Below are positions 45,940-55,737 of a stretch of 64,000 nt of DNA, one piece after another. The stretch spans positions 1 to 64,000 of the forward strand of contig CACYTU010000006.1 in assembly GCA_902777355.1 (NCBI GenBank). Reading direction: 5' to 3'. The translations under genes and the position numbers were made by a program. The notes under the pieces were generated by a model. It made no database searches. It saw only the letters and a program-made list of their open reading frames with translations, and was not told the origin of the DNA. Source of the stretch: an uncultured Lachnospiraceae bacterium (GTDB taxonomy: Bacteria > Bacillota > Clostridia > Lachnospirales > Lachnospiraceae). Each line of letters begins with the position of its first letter. Position 1 is the stretch's first letter.

Positions 45940-48900
45940 ATGGCTAAATTCAAAAAAGTCCTGGTTGCCAACCGCGGTGAGATCGCGATGCGTATCTTCC
46001 GTGCCTGTCACGATCTGGGACTGCAGACCGTCGCTATCTATTCCAACGAGGATACCTACGCGGCTTTCCGCACAGCTGCAGATGAGTCTTATCTGATCGG
46101 GAAAAATGAGAGCCCTCTGGGTGCCTATCTCAATATCCCCAGAATCATTGAACTCGCCAGAATGCACGATTGTGATGCGATCCACCCCGGCTACGGTTTC
46201 CTGTCCGAGAACGGTGAGTTTGCCCGCGCCTGCGAACAGGCCGGCATCAAATTCATCGGCCCCAAGTCGGAAATCCTCGATATGATGGGCGACAAGCTCA
46301 GTGCCAAGCAGATGGCGCTGGACTGTGATGTTCCCACCACTCCGGGTACAAAAGATCCGCTTAAGAGCCGCGAAGAAGCCCAGAAGCTGGCCATGGAATT
46401 CGGCTTCCCGGTCATTCTCAAGGCAGCTGCAGGCGGCGGCGGACGCGGCATGAGGCGCTGCGACAATGTCGAAGAAGTCGGCATCAATTATGATCTTGTC
46501 AAAGCTGAGGCGCTCAAATCCTTCGGCAATGACGATATTTTCATGGAAAAGTTCCTGGTCAATCCCAAACACGTGGAAGTCCAGGTCCTGGCTGACGAAC
46601 ACGGCAATGTCGTCCACCTCTATGAGCGTGACTGCTCCCTGCAGAGACGCTACCAGAAGGTCGTCGAGTACACACCTGCCTTCTCCATCTCACAGGACGT
46701 CAAGGAAAAGCTCTATCGCGACGCCGTGGCGATCACTAAGCATGTCGGCTACACCAATGCCGGCACACTGGAGTTCCTGGTCGATAAGGACGAGAACTAT
46801 TACTTTATTGAAATGAATCCCCGCATCCAGGTCGAGCACACCGTCTCCGAGATGGTCACCGGCATCGATCTGGTACGCGCGCAGATCGTCGTCGCCGAGG
46901 GTGCTCCTCTCTCCGACCCCAGGATCGGCATCAACAGTCAGGACGACATCAAGCTGGATGGCTACGCGATCCAGTGCCGCGTGACGACCGAGGATCCCAC
47001 CAACAACTTCGCTCCTGACACAGGCCGCATCACCGGCTACCGGATCTCCGGCGGCTTCGGTATCCGTCTGGACGAGGCGACTGCAGGAACGGGCTCCACG
47101 ATCTCGCCTTATTACGATTCACTGCTGGTCAAGGTCACCTCCTGGGACCGCACCTTCGAAGGGGCTTATAAAAAAGCACTGCGTGCCATCCGCGAAGTCC
47201 GTGTCAACGGTGTCAAGACCAACATCGCCTTCATCACCAACGTCCTCAACAACAAGACCTTCCAGGAGGGCAAGTGCTACACCAAGTTCATCGACGAGAC
47301 TCCTTCCCTCTTTGAGATCGAAGGCGGCGAGGACGCGGCAACCAAGATGCTCTACTACATTGCGGAGCGCACGATTGCCGAGAACAGCGCAAACTTCATC
47401 TATGAGCCGCCCAGATTCCCTCCTGTAACCGGGAACCGCAAGATGGGTCTCAAGCAGATGCTGGATGCCAAGGGTCCGGAAGAGGTCGCCAAGTGGGTCA
47501 AGAAGCAGCAGAAGCTTCTCATCACTGATACCACCTGCCGCGACGCCCATCAGTCACTTCTGGGCACGCGCGTACGTACCAGGGACATCGTCAAGTGCAT
47601 GGACGGCACTTCCGAGATTCTGGCCGATGCCTTCTCACTGGAGTGCTGGGGCGGCGCCACCTTCGATGTCTGCTACCGTTTCCTGCATGAGTCTCCCTGG
47701 GAGCGTCTGGATATCATCCGCGAGAAGGCTCCCAATATCCTTCTGCAGATGCTGATCCGCGGTTCCAACGCCGTCGGATACACAAACTATCCCGACAACC
47801 TGATCCGCGAGTTCATCAAGGCCTCCGCCAAGAGCGGCATCGATGTCTTCCGCGTATTCGACTCTCTCAACTGGGTCGAGGGCATGACCGTCGCCATGGA
47901 CGAAGTCCTCAACCAGAACAAGATCCTGGAGGCAGCCGTCTGCTACACCGGCGATATCCTGGATCCCAAAAACGACAAGTACACGCTCAAATACTATGTC
48001 GAAATGGCCAAGGAACTGGAGCGCCGCGGCGCCCACATGCTGGCCATCAAGGACATGGCAGGCCTGCTCAAGCCCTATGCGGCCAAGAAGCTTGTCTCCA
48101 CGCTGCGTCAGGAGATCGGTATCCCGATCCATCTGCACACGCACGACACCTCCGGCAACCAGGTCGCCACTTATCTGATGGCAGCCGAAGCCGGCGTCGA
48201 TGTCGTCGACTGCGCGATCTCGTCCATGTCCTCCCTGACATCCAACCCGTCCATGAACGCAGTAGTCGCTGCCCTTCAGGGTCAGCCCAGAGACACCGGA
48301 CTGGATCTTGACCAGCTCCAGTATCTGACAGATTACTGGGCAGATGTGCGTCTGCGCTACGACAAGTTCGAGGGCGGCATCACAAGCCCCGCTACAGATA
48401 TCTACCGCTATGAGATCCCCGGCGGCCAGTACACCAACCTCAAACCTCAGGTCGAAAGCATGGGCCTCGGCCAGCGTTTCACCGAGGTCAAGGAAAACTA
48501 CCGCAAGGTCGACAAGATGCTTGGCGGCATCACAAAGGTCACACCTTCCTCCAAGATGGTGGGCGACCTGGCTATCTTCATGACGCAGAATGACCTGACT
48601 CCCGAGAACATAGTGGAGAAGGGCAAGGATCTGGCATTCCCGGATTCCGCAATCACCTACTTCTCCGGTATGATGGGCCAGCCCGCATGGGGCTTCCCCA
48701 AGGATCTGCAGGAGGTCGTACTCAAGGGCAAGGAAGCTATCACCTGCCGTCCCGGCGAACTGCTTGAGCCGGTCGATTTCGACAAGCTCCGTCAGGAGAT
48801 TTCGACCTTCCACTCAGACCAGACATGGCGCTCCGTTCTCTCCTACGGCCTCTACCCCAAGGTCTACAAAGATTTCTGCCGCAACAGAGAACAGTACGGC

Positions 48901-49353
48901 TACATCATGCGCCTGGGCAGCCATGTATTCTTCCACGGCCTTTCCATCGGCGAGACCAACCAGGTTACCGTCTCCGACGGCAACACTCTGGTCATCAAGT
49001 ACCTTGGACCCGGCGAAGTGGACAAGGACGGCATGAGAACCGTTTCCTTCGAACTCAACGGCATCCGCCGCGAAGTCAAGGTTCCGGATCCCGAGGCACA
49101 GAAGCACATCGTCAAGGTTCCCATGGCCAACCCCGAGAACAAAGCCGAGATCGGTGCTTCCATCCCCGGCGCTGTGGCGCAGATCAATGTCAAGGTCGGC
49201 GACACGGTCGAGGAAGGCCAGACCGTTATCACCATCGAGGCTATGAAGATGGAGACCGCAACCAGTGCCCGCATGGCCGGTACCGTCAAGGAGATCCTCG
49301 TCGCAGAGGGCGACTCCGTCAAGGGCGGCCAGCTCCTCATGGTCATCGAATAA
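45940..49353 (+). CDS. pyc: Pyruvate carboxylase
   Basis: Pyruvate carboxylase makes oxaloacetate from pyruvate and bicarbonate with ATP and biotin, feeding the TCA branch, aspartate and gluconeogenesis. Domains in order: biotin carboxylase (KVLVANRGEIAMRIFRACHD; ATP-grasp AAAGGGGRGMR), carboxyltransferase (ITDTTCRDAHQSLLGTRVR; LHTHDTSGN) and biotin carrier with EAMKMETAT at the C-terminus. All 1137 residues are present. The ATG at 45940 follows AGGAGGGACA; earlier in-frame starts lack family similarity. Strong codon bias suggests high expression. Confidence 0.97.
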   Translation: MAKFKKVLVANRGEIAMRIFRACHDLGLQTVAIYSNEDTYAAFRTAADESYLIGKNESPLGAYLNIPRIIELARMHDCDAIHPGYGFLSENGEFARACEQAGIKFIGPKSEILDMMGDKLSAKQMALDCDVPTTPGTKDPLKSREEAQKLAMEFGFPVILKAAAGGGGRGMRRCDNVEEVGINYDLVKAEALKSFGNDDIFMEKFLVNPKHVEVQVLADEHGNVVHLYERDCSLQRRYQKVVEYTPAFSISQDVKEKLYRDAVAITKHVGYTNAGTLEFLVDKDENYYFIEMNPRIQVEHTVSEMVTGIDLVRAQIVVAEGAPLSDPRIGINSQDDIKLDGYAIQCRVTTEDPTNNFAPDTGRITGYRISGGFGIRLDEATAGTGSTISPYYDSLLVKVTSWDRTFEGAYKKALRAIREVRVNGVKTNIAFITNVLNNKTFQEGKCYTKFIDETPSLFEIEGGEDAATKMLYYIAERTIAENSANFIYEPPRFPPVTGNRKMGLKQMLDAKGPEEVAKWVKKQQKLLITDTTCRDAHQSLLGTRVRTRDIVKCMDGTSEILADAFSLECWGGATFDVCYRFLHESPWERLDIIREKAPNILLQMLIRGSNAVGYTNYPDNLIREFIKASAKSGIDVFRVFDSLNWVEGMTVAMDEVLNQNKILEAAVCYTGDILDPKNDKYTLKYYVEMAKELERRGAHMLAIKDMAGLLKPYAAKKLVSTLRQEIGIPIHLHTHDTSGNQVATYLMAAEAGVDVVDCAISSMSSLTSNPSMNAVVAALQGQPRDTGLDLDQLQYLTDYWADVRLRYDKFEGGITSPATDIYRYEIPGGQYTNLKPQVESMGLGQRFTEVKENYRKVDKMLGGITKVTPSSKMVGDLAIFMTQNDLTPENIVEKGKDLAFPDSAITYFSGMMGQPAWGFPKDLQEVVLKGKEAITCRPGELLEPVDFDKLRQEISTFHSDQTWRSVLSYGLYPKVYKDFCRNREQYGYIMRLGSHVFFHGLSIGETNQVTVSDGNTLVIKYLGPGEVDKDGMRTVSFELNGIRREVKVPDPEAQKHIVKVPMANPENKAEIGASIPGAVAQINVKVGDTVEEGQTVITIEAMKMETATSARMAGTVKEILVAEGDSVKGGQLLMVIE

Positions 49354-49750
49354 TAATCGACGCATGGCGGGGCCATGCTCCCGCAATCGCCCCCCTGTAT
49401 TCGACAATCGCCCCGCTCATCCTTCGGATTTCGCGTGTCTTTTTGTCTCATACATGGGGTCCGATCAAATGTCTGCGCGTCTGTACGTGCGAGCACGCCC
49501 ATCCGAGCAGCCGCTTGATCGGACTTTTACAGTAAAAAACAGGCAGGATCAGCTCAGAGCCGATCCTGCCTGTTTCGTTTCAAGCAGTTCTTCTATCTCC
49601 CGCGGTTGTTGGACATAGTGCCCGGAACCACATGTCAGATAGAAACTATGTATGCCCGGAATTCCGAAACATTACGTTTCGGAAACTCTCAGCATTTTGT
49701 TCGGAAACCCGGAAATATACACGGAAATGTTTCCTTCCGCAAGCCCTTCT
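49354..49750. other. 397-bp convergent intergenic region
   Basis: Between pyc and the MFS gene lie the terminator at 49531 and a perfect TTCCGAAAC/GTTTCGGAA hairpin (49662-49684). No gene is seen. Confidence 0.6.
49531..49575. terminator. Bidirectional terminator between pyc and the MFS gene
   Basis: AAACAGGCAGGATC and its perfect reverse complement (14 bp) enclose 11 bases. On the minus strand TTTTTT follows, on the plus strand TTTCGTTT, so it can end both convergent transcripts. Confidence 0.85.
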
Positions 49751-51037
49751 TTACAGCGGGCTCTCTCCGAATACCTTCTTGTGCTGTGAAATGAGGTACA
49801 GAGTGCTCAGTGTTGCAAGGATTGCAAGTACAAGCATCATGCCCATCAGAGTGTAAACAGCAGCGCCCTCACCCGAGATCACGGTCAGCTTGGCAGCTAC
49901 GACGGGGATCAGGTAGGAGGCAGCACCCATGAAGGTGTAGTAGATACCGGTATTTCTTCCCTTGGGGCCGGGGTTGAACATCTGAACAACACCAAGTCCG
50001 GTCTGCAGAGCACCGCCTGCGGAGAAGAAACCGATGGCAAGGATCGCGATATAAACGATCATGACATTGTGGATGAGCAGAACGATTGCCAGAGCGATCG
50101 CTGTCATCACGGAGTCAACGATGATAACCTTCAGCGGGTTCCATTTCAGCTTAGCCATCATGAATGCCCAGAAGATAACTGCGCAAAGAGAGCCAAGTGT
50201 GTAGATGGTGGTCATACCTGCAGCCTGAACTTCAGTCAGTCCGGAATAAGCCTGGCCGAAAGCCTTGGTATACTGCTGTGCGCCGTACATGATGGCCATG
50301 CACAGGAAAGCATAGAAGTAAGCGCAGAACTTCGCGAAAGCGCTGGGCTTGACAAGCATGCGGTCCTTGGCGGCCTGGATCTCAGCTTCGATCTCATTGG
50401 AGCCCTTGCCGTCAGCTGCCTTGGCTGCCTTCTTCTCATCGTCATAGACATAAGGAGCGATGATGGCAAGTGCAAGGACTACGAAGGACATAACCAGCGG
50501 AATATAGATGTTCATCTTCCACATGCCGGCATCTGTGTTGCGGACTGCAAGCAGAGGATAGATCATACCGGAAAGGGATACGAAGAACTTGATACCGATC
50601 AGGGCAGCGCCGGGAGCTGCAGGATAAGCTTCCTGAACAGCGGGATAACCGGATGCATCCCAGAAACCGGAAGTGGCGACACCTGCCAGGAAGCCTGCGA
50701 AGGCTGCCAGTGTAGCATTGCCGGTCTTAAGCATTGTGATGAAGCAGATGACGTAGAGAATTGCGCCGCCGATCATCAGTTTCTTACGGCCCACGCGGTC
50801 GGAAATCTCACCGCCGATCCAGACTGAGCAGAACTTACCGAATCCTGTCCAGGCGATTGCAGTACTGACTGCCGCAACACCTGCTGCATATGTCGCAGAT
50901 TCGGGATTGGTCATGTCAAATCCCCACTGGGTGGCGAAATTGATCTTATTCTGTGAAAAGATCAGAGCCTGGATACCATGGGTCAGATAAGCCATATAAA
51001 CGGCTATCATAGAAAGTGCATATTTTTTCGCTTTCAT
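49751..51037 (-). CDS. Major facilitator superfamily transporter
   Basis: A 428-residue permease with about 12 hydrophobic segments and a charged central loop (YDDEKKAAKAADGKGSNE). The MFS loop motif after the second segment is present (GGEISDRVGRKKLMIGG). It lies downstream of the dehydrogenase and OYE-type genes on the same strand and starts behind GAGGGAGTTAA. Context suggests import of a hydroaromatic or aromatic acid, or export of the product; the sequence itself does not identify the substrate. Confidence 0.85.
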   Translation of the reverse strand: MKAKKYALSMIAVYMAYLTHGIQALIFSQNKINFATQWGFDMTNPESATYAAGVAAVSTAIAWTGFGKFCSVWIGGEISDRVGRKKLMIGGAILYVICFITMLKTGNATLAAFAGFLAGVATSGFWDASGYPAVQEAYPAAPGAALIGIKFFVSLSGMIYPLLAVRNTDAGMWKMNIYIPLVMSFVVLALAIIAPYVYDDEKKAAKAADGKGSNEIEAEIQAAKDRMLVKPSAFAKFCAYFYAFLCMAIMYGAQQYTKAFGQAYSGLTEVQAAGMTTIYTLGSLCAVIFWAFMMAKLKWNPLKVIIVDSVMTAIALAIVLLIHNVMIVYIAILAIGFFSAGGALQTGLGVVQMFNPGPKGRNTGIYYTFMGAASYLIPVVAAKLTVISGEGAAVYTLMGMMLVLAILATLSTLYLISQHKKVFGESPL

Positions 51038-51149
51038 TTAACTCCCTCTTAATGAATAAAAAATTGTTGTTTCATCTATTTGTCCGGTTCCCATGAGCCG
51101 GAGCAATACTGTTCCGGCTCACAGGATCCGATAACAAATCAAATTGTTT

Positions 51150-51217
51150 GGCCTGTCAAATCATCCGGCCTGTCAAATCATCCGGCCCGTCAAATCATCC
51201 GGCCTGTCAGATCATTT
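51150..51217. repeat. 17-bp tandem repeat after aroE
   Basis: Four contiguous units of GGCCTGTCAAATCATCC (starts 51150, 51167, 51184, 51201) with one or two changes. ATTGTTTGGCCTG before the first unit matches the last codons of the dehydrogenase gene ending at 51248 (ATTATTTGGCCTG). Confidence 0.9.
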
Positions 51218-51247
51218 AATCAGTCCGATAATTCTTCAGCTGTCTGA

Positions 51248-52126
51248 TTATTTGGCCTGCTCTGCCTGCCATGCCTGATACTCTTCCACCGGCATCTCAA
51301 GTCCGGTAAAGAGTCCGTAGTTGACAGCGCCCTGATACAGAAGCATTCCCTTGCCGCCGATCGCTTTCGCGCAGCCTGCTTCTTCCGCATCCAGGATCAA
51401 CTGTGTCTTCTCAGGATTGTAAACGGTATCCGCTACCACAAGGTCTTTCCTGAGGAGAGCCTTGTCGATCAGGGAAATGCCATCCTGAGGCTTCATGCCG
51501 ACAGATGTTGCATTGACAAGGATATCGCAGGCATTGACTGCTGCCGCGAGCTTGTCCGCCTCTTCGAGGTGCGTGACAGTGACCTTCACATCGGGTGTTT
51601 CCTTGGCGAGCTTTTCCTTTGTGGATTCCGCTCTTGCGTAGAACTCATCATCCCTGTTGAAGATCGCCACTTCAGCTGCACCGTCAAGTGCTGCCTGAAC
51701 CTGGATTGCGGTAGCCGCGCCGCCTGCGCCCAGGACAACCATCTTCTTGCCTTTGACTTCAACGCCGTTGACGGAAAGGTTCTTGATGAAACCGACACCG
51801 TCCGTTACATCGCCGTAAATCTTGCCGTCTTTGTTTACAAAGACATTGCAGGCGCCGATGATACGGGAAGCAGGAGAAATCTCATCGCAAAGAGTCGCTG
51901 CGATATTCTTGACGGGCATTGTGAAGTTGCCGCCGCGAAGATTCCAGAGTCTCACTGTGCTCATGGTCTGTTCCATGTCATCGATATTGACATCAAATGC
52001 CATGTAGGAAAGATTGAGACCGTGTTTGCGGAAGCACCAGTTGTACATAGCGGGGGATCCGGAATGGCCAACGGGTGTGCCGAACAGGGCAAGGAGGCCG
52101 GTGTGGCCGTCGATTCTGTTTTCCAT
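51248..52126 (-). CDS. aroE: Shikimate/quinate dehydrogenase, YdiB-like (first copy)
   Basis: A 292-residue dehydrogenase of the AroE family, which interconverts shikimate and 3-dehydroshikimate or quinate and 3-dehydroquinate. The catalytic Lys is in GNFTMPVKN and the conserved Asp in GDVTDGVG. GAGGAATAIQVQAAL is the nucleotide site, followed by FNRDDEF, which resembles the NAD-tolerant YdiB enzymes rather than the NRT motif of NADP-specific AroE. The usual Asn before TD is Val. The start at 52126 follows AAGGAGAACATA. Its place beside OYE-type, isomerase and transporter genes suggests catabolism rather than chorismate synthesis. Confidence 0.87.
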   Translation of the reverse strand: MENRIDGHTGLLALFGTPVGHSGSPAMYNWCFRKHGLNLSYMAFDVNIDDMEQTMSTVRLWNLRGGNFTMPVKNIAATLCDEISPASRIIGACNVFVNKDGKIYGDVTDGVGFIKNLSVNGVEVKGKKMVVLGAGGAATAIQVQAALDGAAEVAIFNRDDEFYARAESTKEKLAKETPDVKVTVTHLEEADKLAAAVNACDILVNATSVGMKPQDGISLIDKALLRKDLVVADTVYNPEKTQLILDAEEAGCAKAIGGKGMLLYQGAVNYGLFTGLEMPVEEYQAWQAEQAK

Positions 52127-52272
52127 TATGTTCTCCTTAGTAGCTGTGGTCCGGGCCGGAGGAAGGCTTCCTCCGGCTCGGATGTTAATATTGTCAGTCA
52201 CCTGCGTCGGACGCAGTATAAGTCCGGCGGAAAGGTATGAGCTATGTCCCAAATATGTCCCAAAGGCTCGAA

Positions 52273-54246
52273 TTACAGTTTCAGAGCCGCATCGTAAGCT
52301 TCCTTGGTCGCATCCAGTGCTCTTCTGGCCTGAACCGCGTCACCGACGATATAGGTCTCTGGAACGACTGCCTTGATCTCATCACGGAAATCATAGACTA
52401 CATTGCGGTCTGCGTCGCGATGGCTGTAGCGGGATACAAAGCCCATGGACAGGACTACTGTATCGAATCCTCTTGCCTCGTATACAGTCTCGTCGGTCTT
52501 GTCTGCTGCGTTCTTGTAGCTGACGCCGTCGGAGAAGATCTCCTGGACTGCAGCATCGGTGAGTTCCTGCACACCGTACTCATTGAGGGCACGCATCAGG
52601 AAGACACGGTGCTCGTGAATGACATCGGGGCCGATCTCGTGGCGCATCTCAACGATGGAGACATCGTGGCCGAGCTCTGCAAGGAACTCAGCGGTCTCAG
52701 CGCCGACCATGCCGCCGCCGACGACCAGGACTTTGTGGCCGACATGGCGCTTGCCTTCGAGGGCATCCATGCCGTGAACGATGTCAGGGTTGTGGATTCC
52801 CTTGATGAAAGGCAGGATCAGGGTCTCGGAACCGGTTGCAAGTATGACTGCATCGGGCTTGTCAGCCTTGATCATGTCGATATCGACCTTGGTGTTCATT
52901 TTGATCTCGACGCCGGTCTTTTCACACTTGGTGATGTAGCTGCGGATCATGTTGGAGATATCGCCCTTTCCGGGAGGGAAAGCAGCAAGACGCATGTTGC
53001 CGCCGAGCTTGTCGGATGCCTCGAACAGGGTGACCTTGTGGCCGCGCTTCTGTGCGGTAAAGGCTGCGCACATACCTGCGACACCACCGCCGATGACATA
53101 GACCTTCTTGGAAACTTCCGCCTTGGGAAGGCCCTCGATCTCACGGCCCAGCACGGGGTTGGTCAGGCAGCAGATGGGCTGACCCTTGTACATGTTAGCC
53201 ACGCAGCCCTGCAGGCATGCGATGCAGGGGGTCATGTCCTCAAGTCTGCCTTCCTGTGCCTTCAGAGGCATTGCGGGATCAGCCAGGGACTGACGTCCGA
53301 ATGCTACCAGATCCGCGTAACCAAGTTTTACGACCTGCTCAGCGAACTGAGGCTCGGAATAACGGCCGACGGTGATGACGGGGATGGAGACGCACTTCTT
53401 GATGTTGGCGACGAGTTCTGCGGAGAAACCGGCGTGGATACCGGTAGGCGCCCACATGTACTCATCCTTGATATGGACTGCACGGGATACGTGCAGAGCA
53501 TCCAGACCGCACTCCTCAAGATATGCAGCGACTGCGCACATATCGTGGTTGTCCAGACCGCCGAACATATCCTCGGTGCTGTTGATACGGGCCAGAACTG
53601 CGATCTTGCCTTCTGTTGCCTTTTTGACTTCCTCGATGATCAGGCGGGAGAAGCGCATTCTGTTCTCAAAATTGCCGCCGAACTCATCGACACGCTTGTT
53701 GGTTCTGGGAGACAGGAAGGAATTGACCAGATAGCCGTGTGCCATATGGATCTCAACGGCGTCTGCGCCGGCCTTCATGGCGCGTTTTGCAGCCTCGCCG
53801 TATCCCTTGACCAGCTCATAGACCTTCTCGGTGGAAACTTCCACGGGGATGTCTCTTCCGTCTGCAGCTGCAATGGGAGAAGCAGCCTCGATGGGAGCGC
53901 CTGCGTTCTTGGCATTTCCTTCGGGACCTGCGTTCTGCAGCTGGATGGAGACCTTTGCGCCTTCCGCATGACATGAATCGATGACCTTCTTGAAGCTCTC
54001 GATTGAGGAATCATCATAGAGGCAGGGCTTCCTGGGGCCGCCCTTAGCGCCCTTATGAACGACAGTTGCCTCAAAGGTGATAAGGCCGAAACCGCCCTTT
54101 GCCCTTGCGGTATAGTATGCGCAGGACTGATCGCTCATGGTGCCGTCGGTGTTGGCAAAGTTGTTGCCCATCGGAGGCACGACAAAGCGGTTCTTTACCT
54201 GCATCGGTCCGATCTGAATCGGGGAAAACATGTTTTTGAATTTCAT
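52273..54246 (-). CDS. OYE-type NADH:flavin oxidoreductase (second copy)
   Basis: A 657-residue FMN-4Fe4S-FAD reductase of the same family as the protein at 43203-45218. The barrel has GPMQVKNRFVVPPMGNN and VEIHMAHGYLVNSFLSPR. The cluster cysteines are CIACLQGCVANM and ICCLTNP. The FAD/NAD part has VYVIGGGVAGMCAA and VLVVGGGMVGAETAEFL. It is 146 bases upstream of the first dehydrogenase gene on the same strand. Context suggests reduction of a conjugated C=C in a dehydroshikimate-like acid, but this is inference. Start supported by AGAGAGGTTACAGG. Confidence 0.88.
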   Translation of the reverse strand: MKFKNMFSPIQIGPMQVKNRFVVPPMGNNFANTDGTMSDQSCAYYTARAKGGFGLITFEATVVHKGAKGGPRKPCLYDDSSIESFKKVIDSCHAEGAKVSIQLQNAGPEGNAKNAGAPIEAASPIAAADGRDIPVEVSTEKVYELVKGYGEAAKRAMKAGADAVEIHMAHGYLVNSFLSPRTNKRVDEFGGNFENRMRFSRLIIEEVKKATEGKIAVLARINSTEDMFGGLDNHDMCAVAAYLEECGLDALHVSRAVHIKDEYMWAPTGIHAGFSAELVANIKKCVSIPVITVGRYSEPQFAEQVVKLGYADLVAFGRQSLADPAMPLKAQEGRLEDMTPCIACLQGCVANMYKGQPICCLTNPVLGREIEGLPKAEVSKKVYVIGGGVAGMCAAFTAQKRGHKVTLFEASDKLGGNMRLAAFPPGKGDISNMIRSYITKCEKTGVEIKMNTKVDIDMIKADKPDAVILATGSETLILPFIKGIHNPDIVHGMDALEGKRHVGHKVLVVGGGMVGAETAEFLAELGHDVSIVEMRHEIGPDVIHEHRVFLMRALNEYGVQELTDAAVQEIFSDGVSYKNAADKTDETVYEARGFDTVVLSMGFVSRYSHRDADRNVVYDFRDEIKAVVPETYIVGDAVQARRALDATKEAYDAALKL

Positions 54247-54466
54247 CCTGTAACCTCTCTGCTTATTAGACTAATCAATTATGCAAAAGAAGGATCAGCC
54301 GCAATATAATGCGATGTAATCCGGCTGCCGATCCTTCGGCGGGACCGTCTGCACAGTCCCGTCTCAGGCCGCTTGCGCGGGTTTATCCGGGATGCTCCGC
54401 CCTGCGCCGGAGCGCACGGCGGAGCCGGGTATCAATTTGTGGCCTTCTGCTTCAGCAGAATCCGGA

Positions 54467-55312
54467 TTACTCTTCGAGTGCCTCCGGCCATGCTTCCTTC
54501 AGTACAGCATAGCAGCCGTCGAAGGTCTCTTTTGCAGCCTGCTCGATGCCTTTGGCAAGGATGGCGTCGCTGATGACCTCAACACCGAGAGCAGCGGGCT
54601 CGATGCCTTTCGCTTTGATCATCTTGACGAAAGGAATGGTGGCGCCGATGCCGGTTCCGGGCGCAAGACGATCATGCATGGACTCATCTCTGAGGATGCT
54701 CTTTGCATAAGGTCTCTCCCAGACATCGTTGATCTGGATGGAAACGATCTTGTCTGCGGGGATATCTGCAAGGAGTTCCAGATCGCAGGGCTGATTCGCG
54801 CGGACCCAGTGCCATGTATCCAGGATCAGCTTTGCGTTCTCGCAGCCTGCTGCCTTGACGACTGCCCAGCCCTTTTTGATATCCGGAATTCCGGAATAAG
54901 GCATGGGCTCAACGCCGATGATCCACTTGCCAGCTCTCTGGCAGAGTTCCCTGAGCTTCTGAGCTGTGTGCTCAACAGAATAGTTCTCCATCAGGCCGCA
55001 GTTGATCTGCTTGACGCCGAAGAGCTCGCACATATGGAAGCACATCTGCTCTTTGTACTTCTGCTCGTAGGAACGATTGTCCTCTGCCCACTGAACAATG
55101 TACTCAACCTCAGTACATTTCATGCCGTGCTTGTCAAGGATGGCAAGGATGTCCTCATCGTGAAGACCTTCCGCAAGGGCATCTACATAAGTCTCCGCAC
55201 GAAGACCGATTCCATCGTAGCCCGCCTTCTTGGCCGCGATCACGCGGTCCTCAAATTTGCACTGGTCTCCAAGTGTCCAGGAACTGACGGTGATAGGGTA
55301 CTTTCTAGCCAT
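54467..55312 (-). CDS. TIM-barrel sugar phosphate isomerase/epimerase-like protein, possible dehydroshikimate dehydratase
   Basis: A 281-residue xylose-isomerase-like TIM barrel. Likely metal ligands are visible: Glu in IGVEPMPYSG, Asp and His in LILDTWHW, and Glu in GVEVISD. This family includes 3-dehydroshikimate dehydratases (QsuB/AsbF type) as well as sugar and inosose isomerases. The neighbouring dehydrogenases make a dehydroshikimate role plausible, but the residues do not settle it. The ATG at 55312 follows AAAGGAGTTTATT. It is the first gene of the minus-strand group, 220 bases before the OYE gene and divergent from a LysR gene. Confidence 0.8.
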   Translation of the reverse strand: MARKYPITVSSWTLGDQCKFEDRVIAAKKAGYDGIGLRAETYVDALAEGLHDEDILAILDKHGMKCTEVEYIVQWAEDNRSYEQKYKEQMCFHMCELFGVKQINCGLMENYSVEHTAQKLRELCQRAGKWIIGVEPMPYSGIPDIKKGWAVVKAAGCENAKLILDTWHWVRANQPCDLELLADIPADKIVSIQINDVWERPYAKSILRDESMHDRLAPGTGIGATIPFVKMIKAKGIEPAALGVEVISDAILAKGIEQAAKETFDGCYAVLKEAWPEALEE

Positions 55313-55737
55313 AATAAACTCCTTTCTCATGCATATAAATTTGGGCAAAATATACCAAAGCCAACAGCTTTTTTACGCTATTTTCATTTTACCGCCTTGT
55401 GAATTTAAAGACAAATTCATATTATTCATACTATTGATAGATTTCTGCTATTAATTATTGTATAATTTGTTAAAGCGCATTTTCAGGGCTGACAGGCCTT
55501 TTTCGCGTCTTCAGGCTGAGGAGCCAGTCCGCGAAACCAGCAGCTCCGCTTCGGTAAAAAGCTGCCGGTCTCCCCGATCCTGCAGCAGCTCCGCTTCTGC
55601 AAAAGCTGCCGGTCTCCCCGATCCTGCAGCAGGGATCCAAATCAGACCAGGCGGACACATGCTGCCTGCCAATGTCCCTGTCAATGTCTCAATAAACTTT
55701 GAAGAAACAGTTTTAATTCCGGGAAAGGAATAAGGAT
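55313..55737. other. 425-bp divergent regulatory region
   Basis: The gap between the isomerase gene and the LysR gene should hold both promoters and LysR sites. The only clear structure is a 45-bp duplication (55538-55632). An AT-rich part (55340-55480) next to the isomerase start fits a promoter, without clear boxes. Confidence 0.5.
55538..55632. repeat. 44-45 bp tandem duplication upstream of the LysR gene
   Basis: CAGCAGCTCCGCTTC and GCTGCCGGTCTCCCCGATCC occur twice, 44-45 bases apart, with one single-base deletion. The block is GC-rich in an AT-rich region. Confidence 0.85.

Noticed and set aside
49354..49630. Continuation of pyc or a small gene after it
   Set aside because: pyc ends properly after the biotin domain, and the following sequence is interrupted by a strong bidirectional terminator.
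52237..53976. A 579-codon plus-strand frame opposite the second OYE-type gene
   Set aside because: Antisense shadow; the minus strand encodes a full conserved enzyme.
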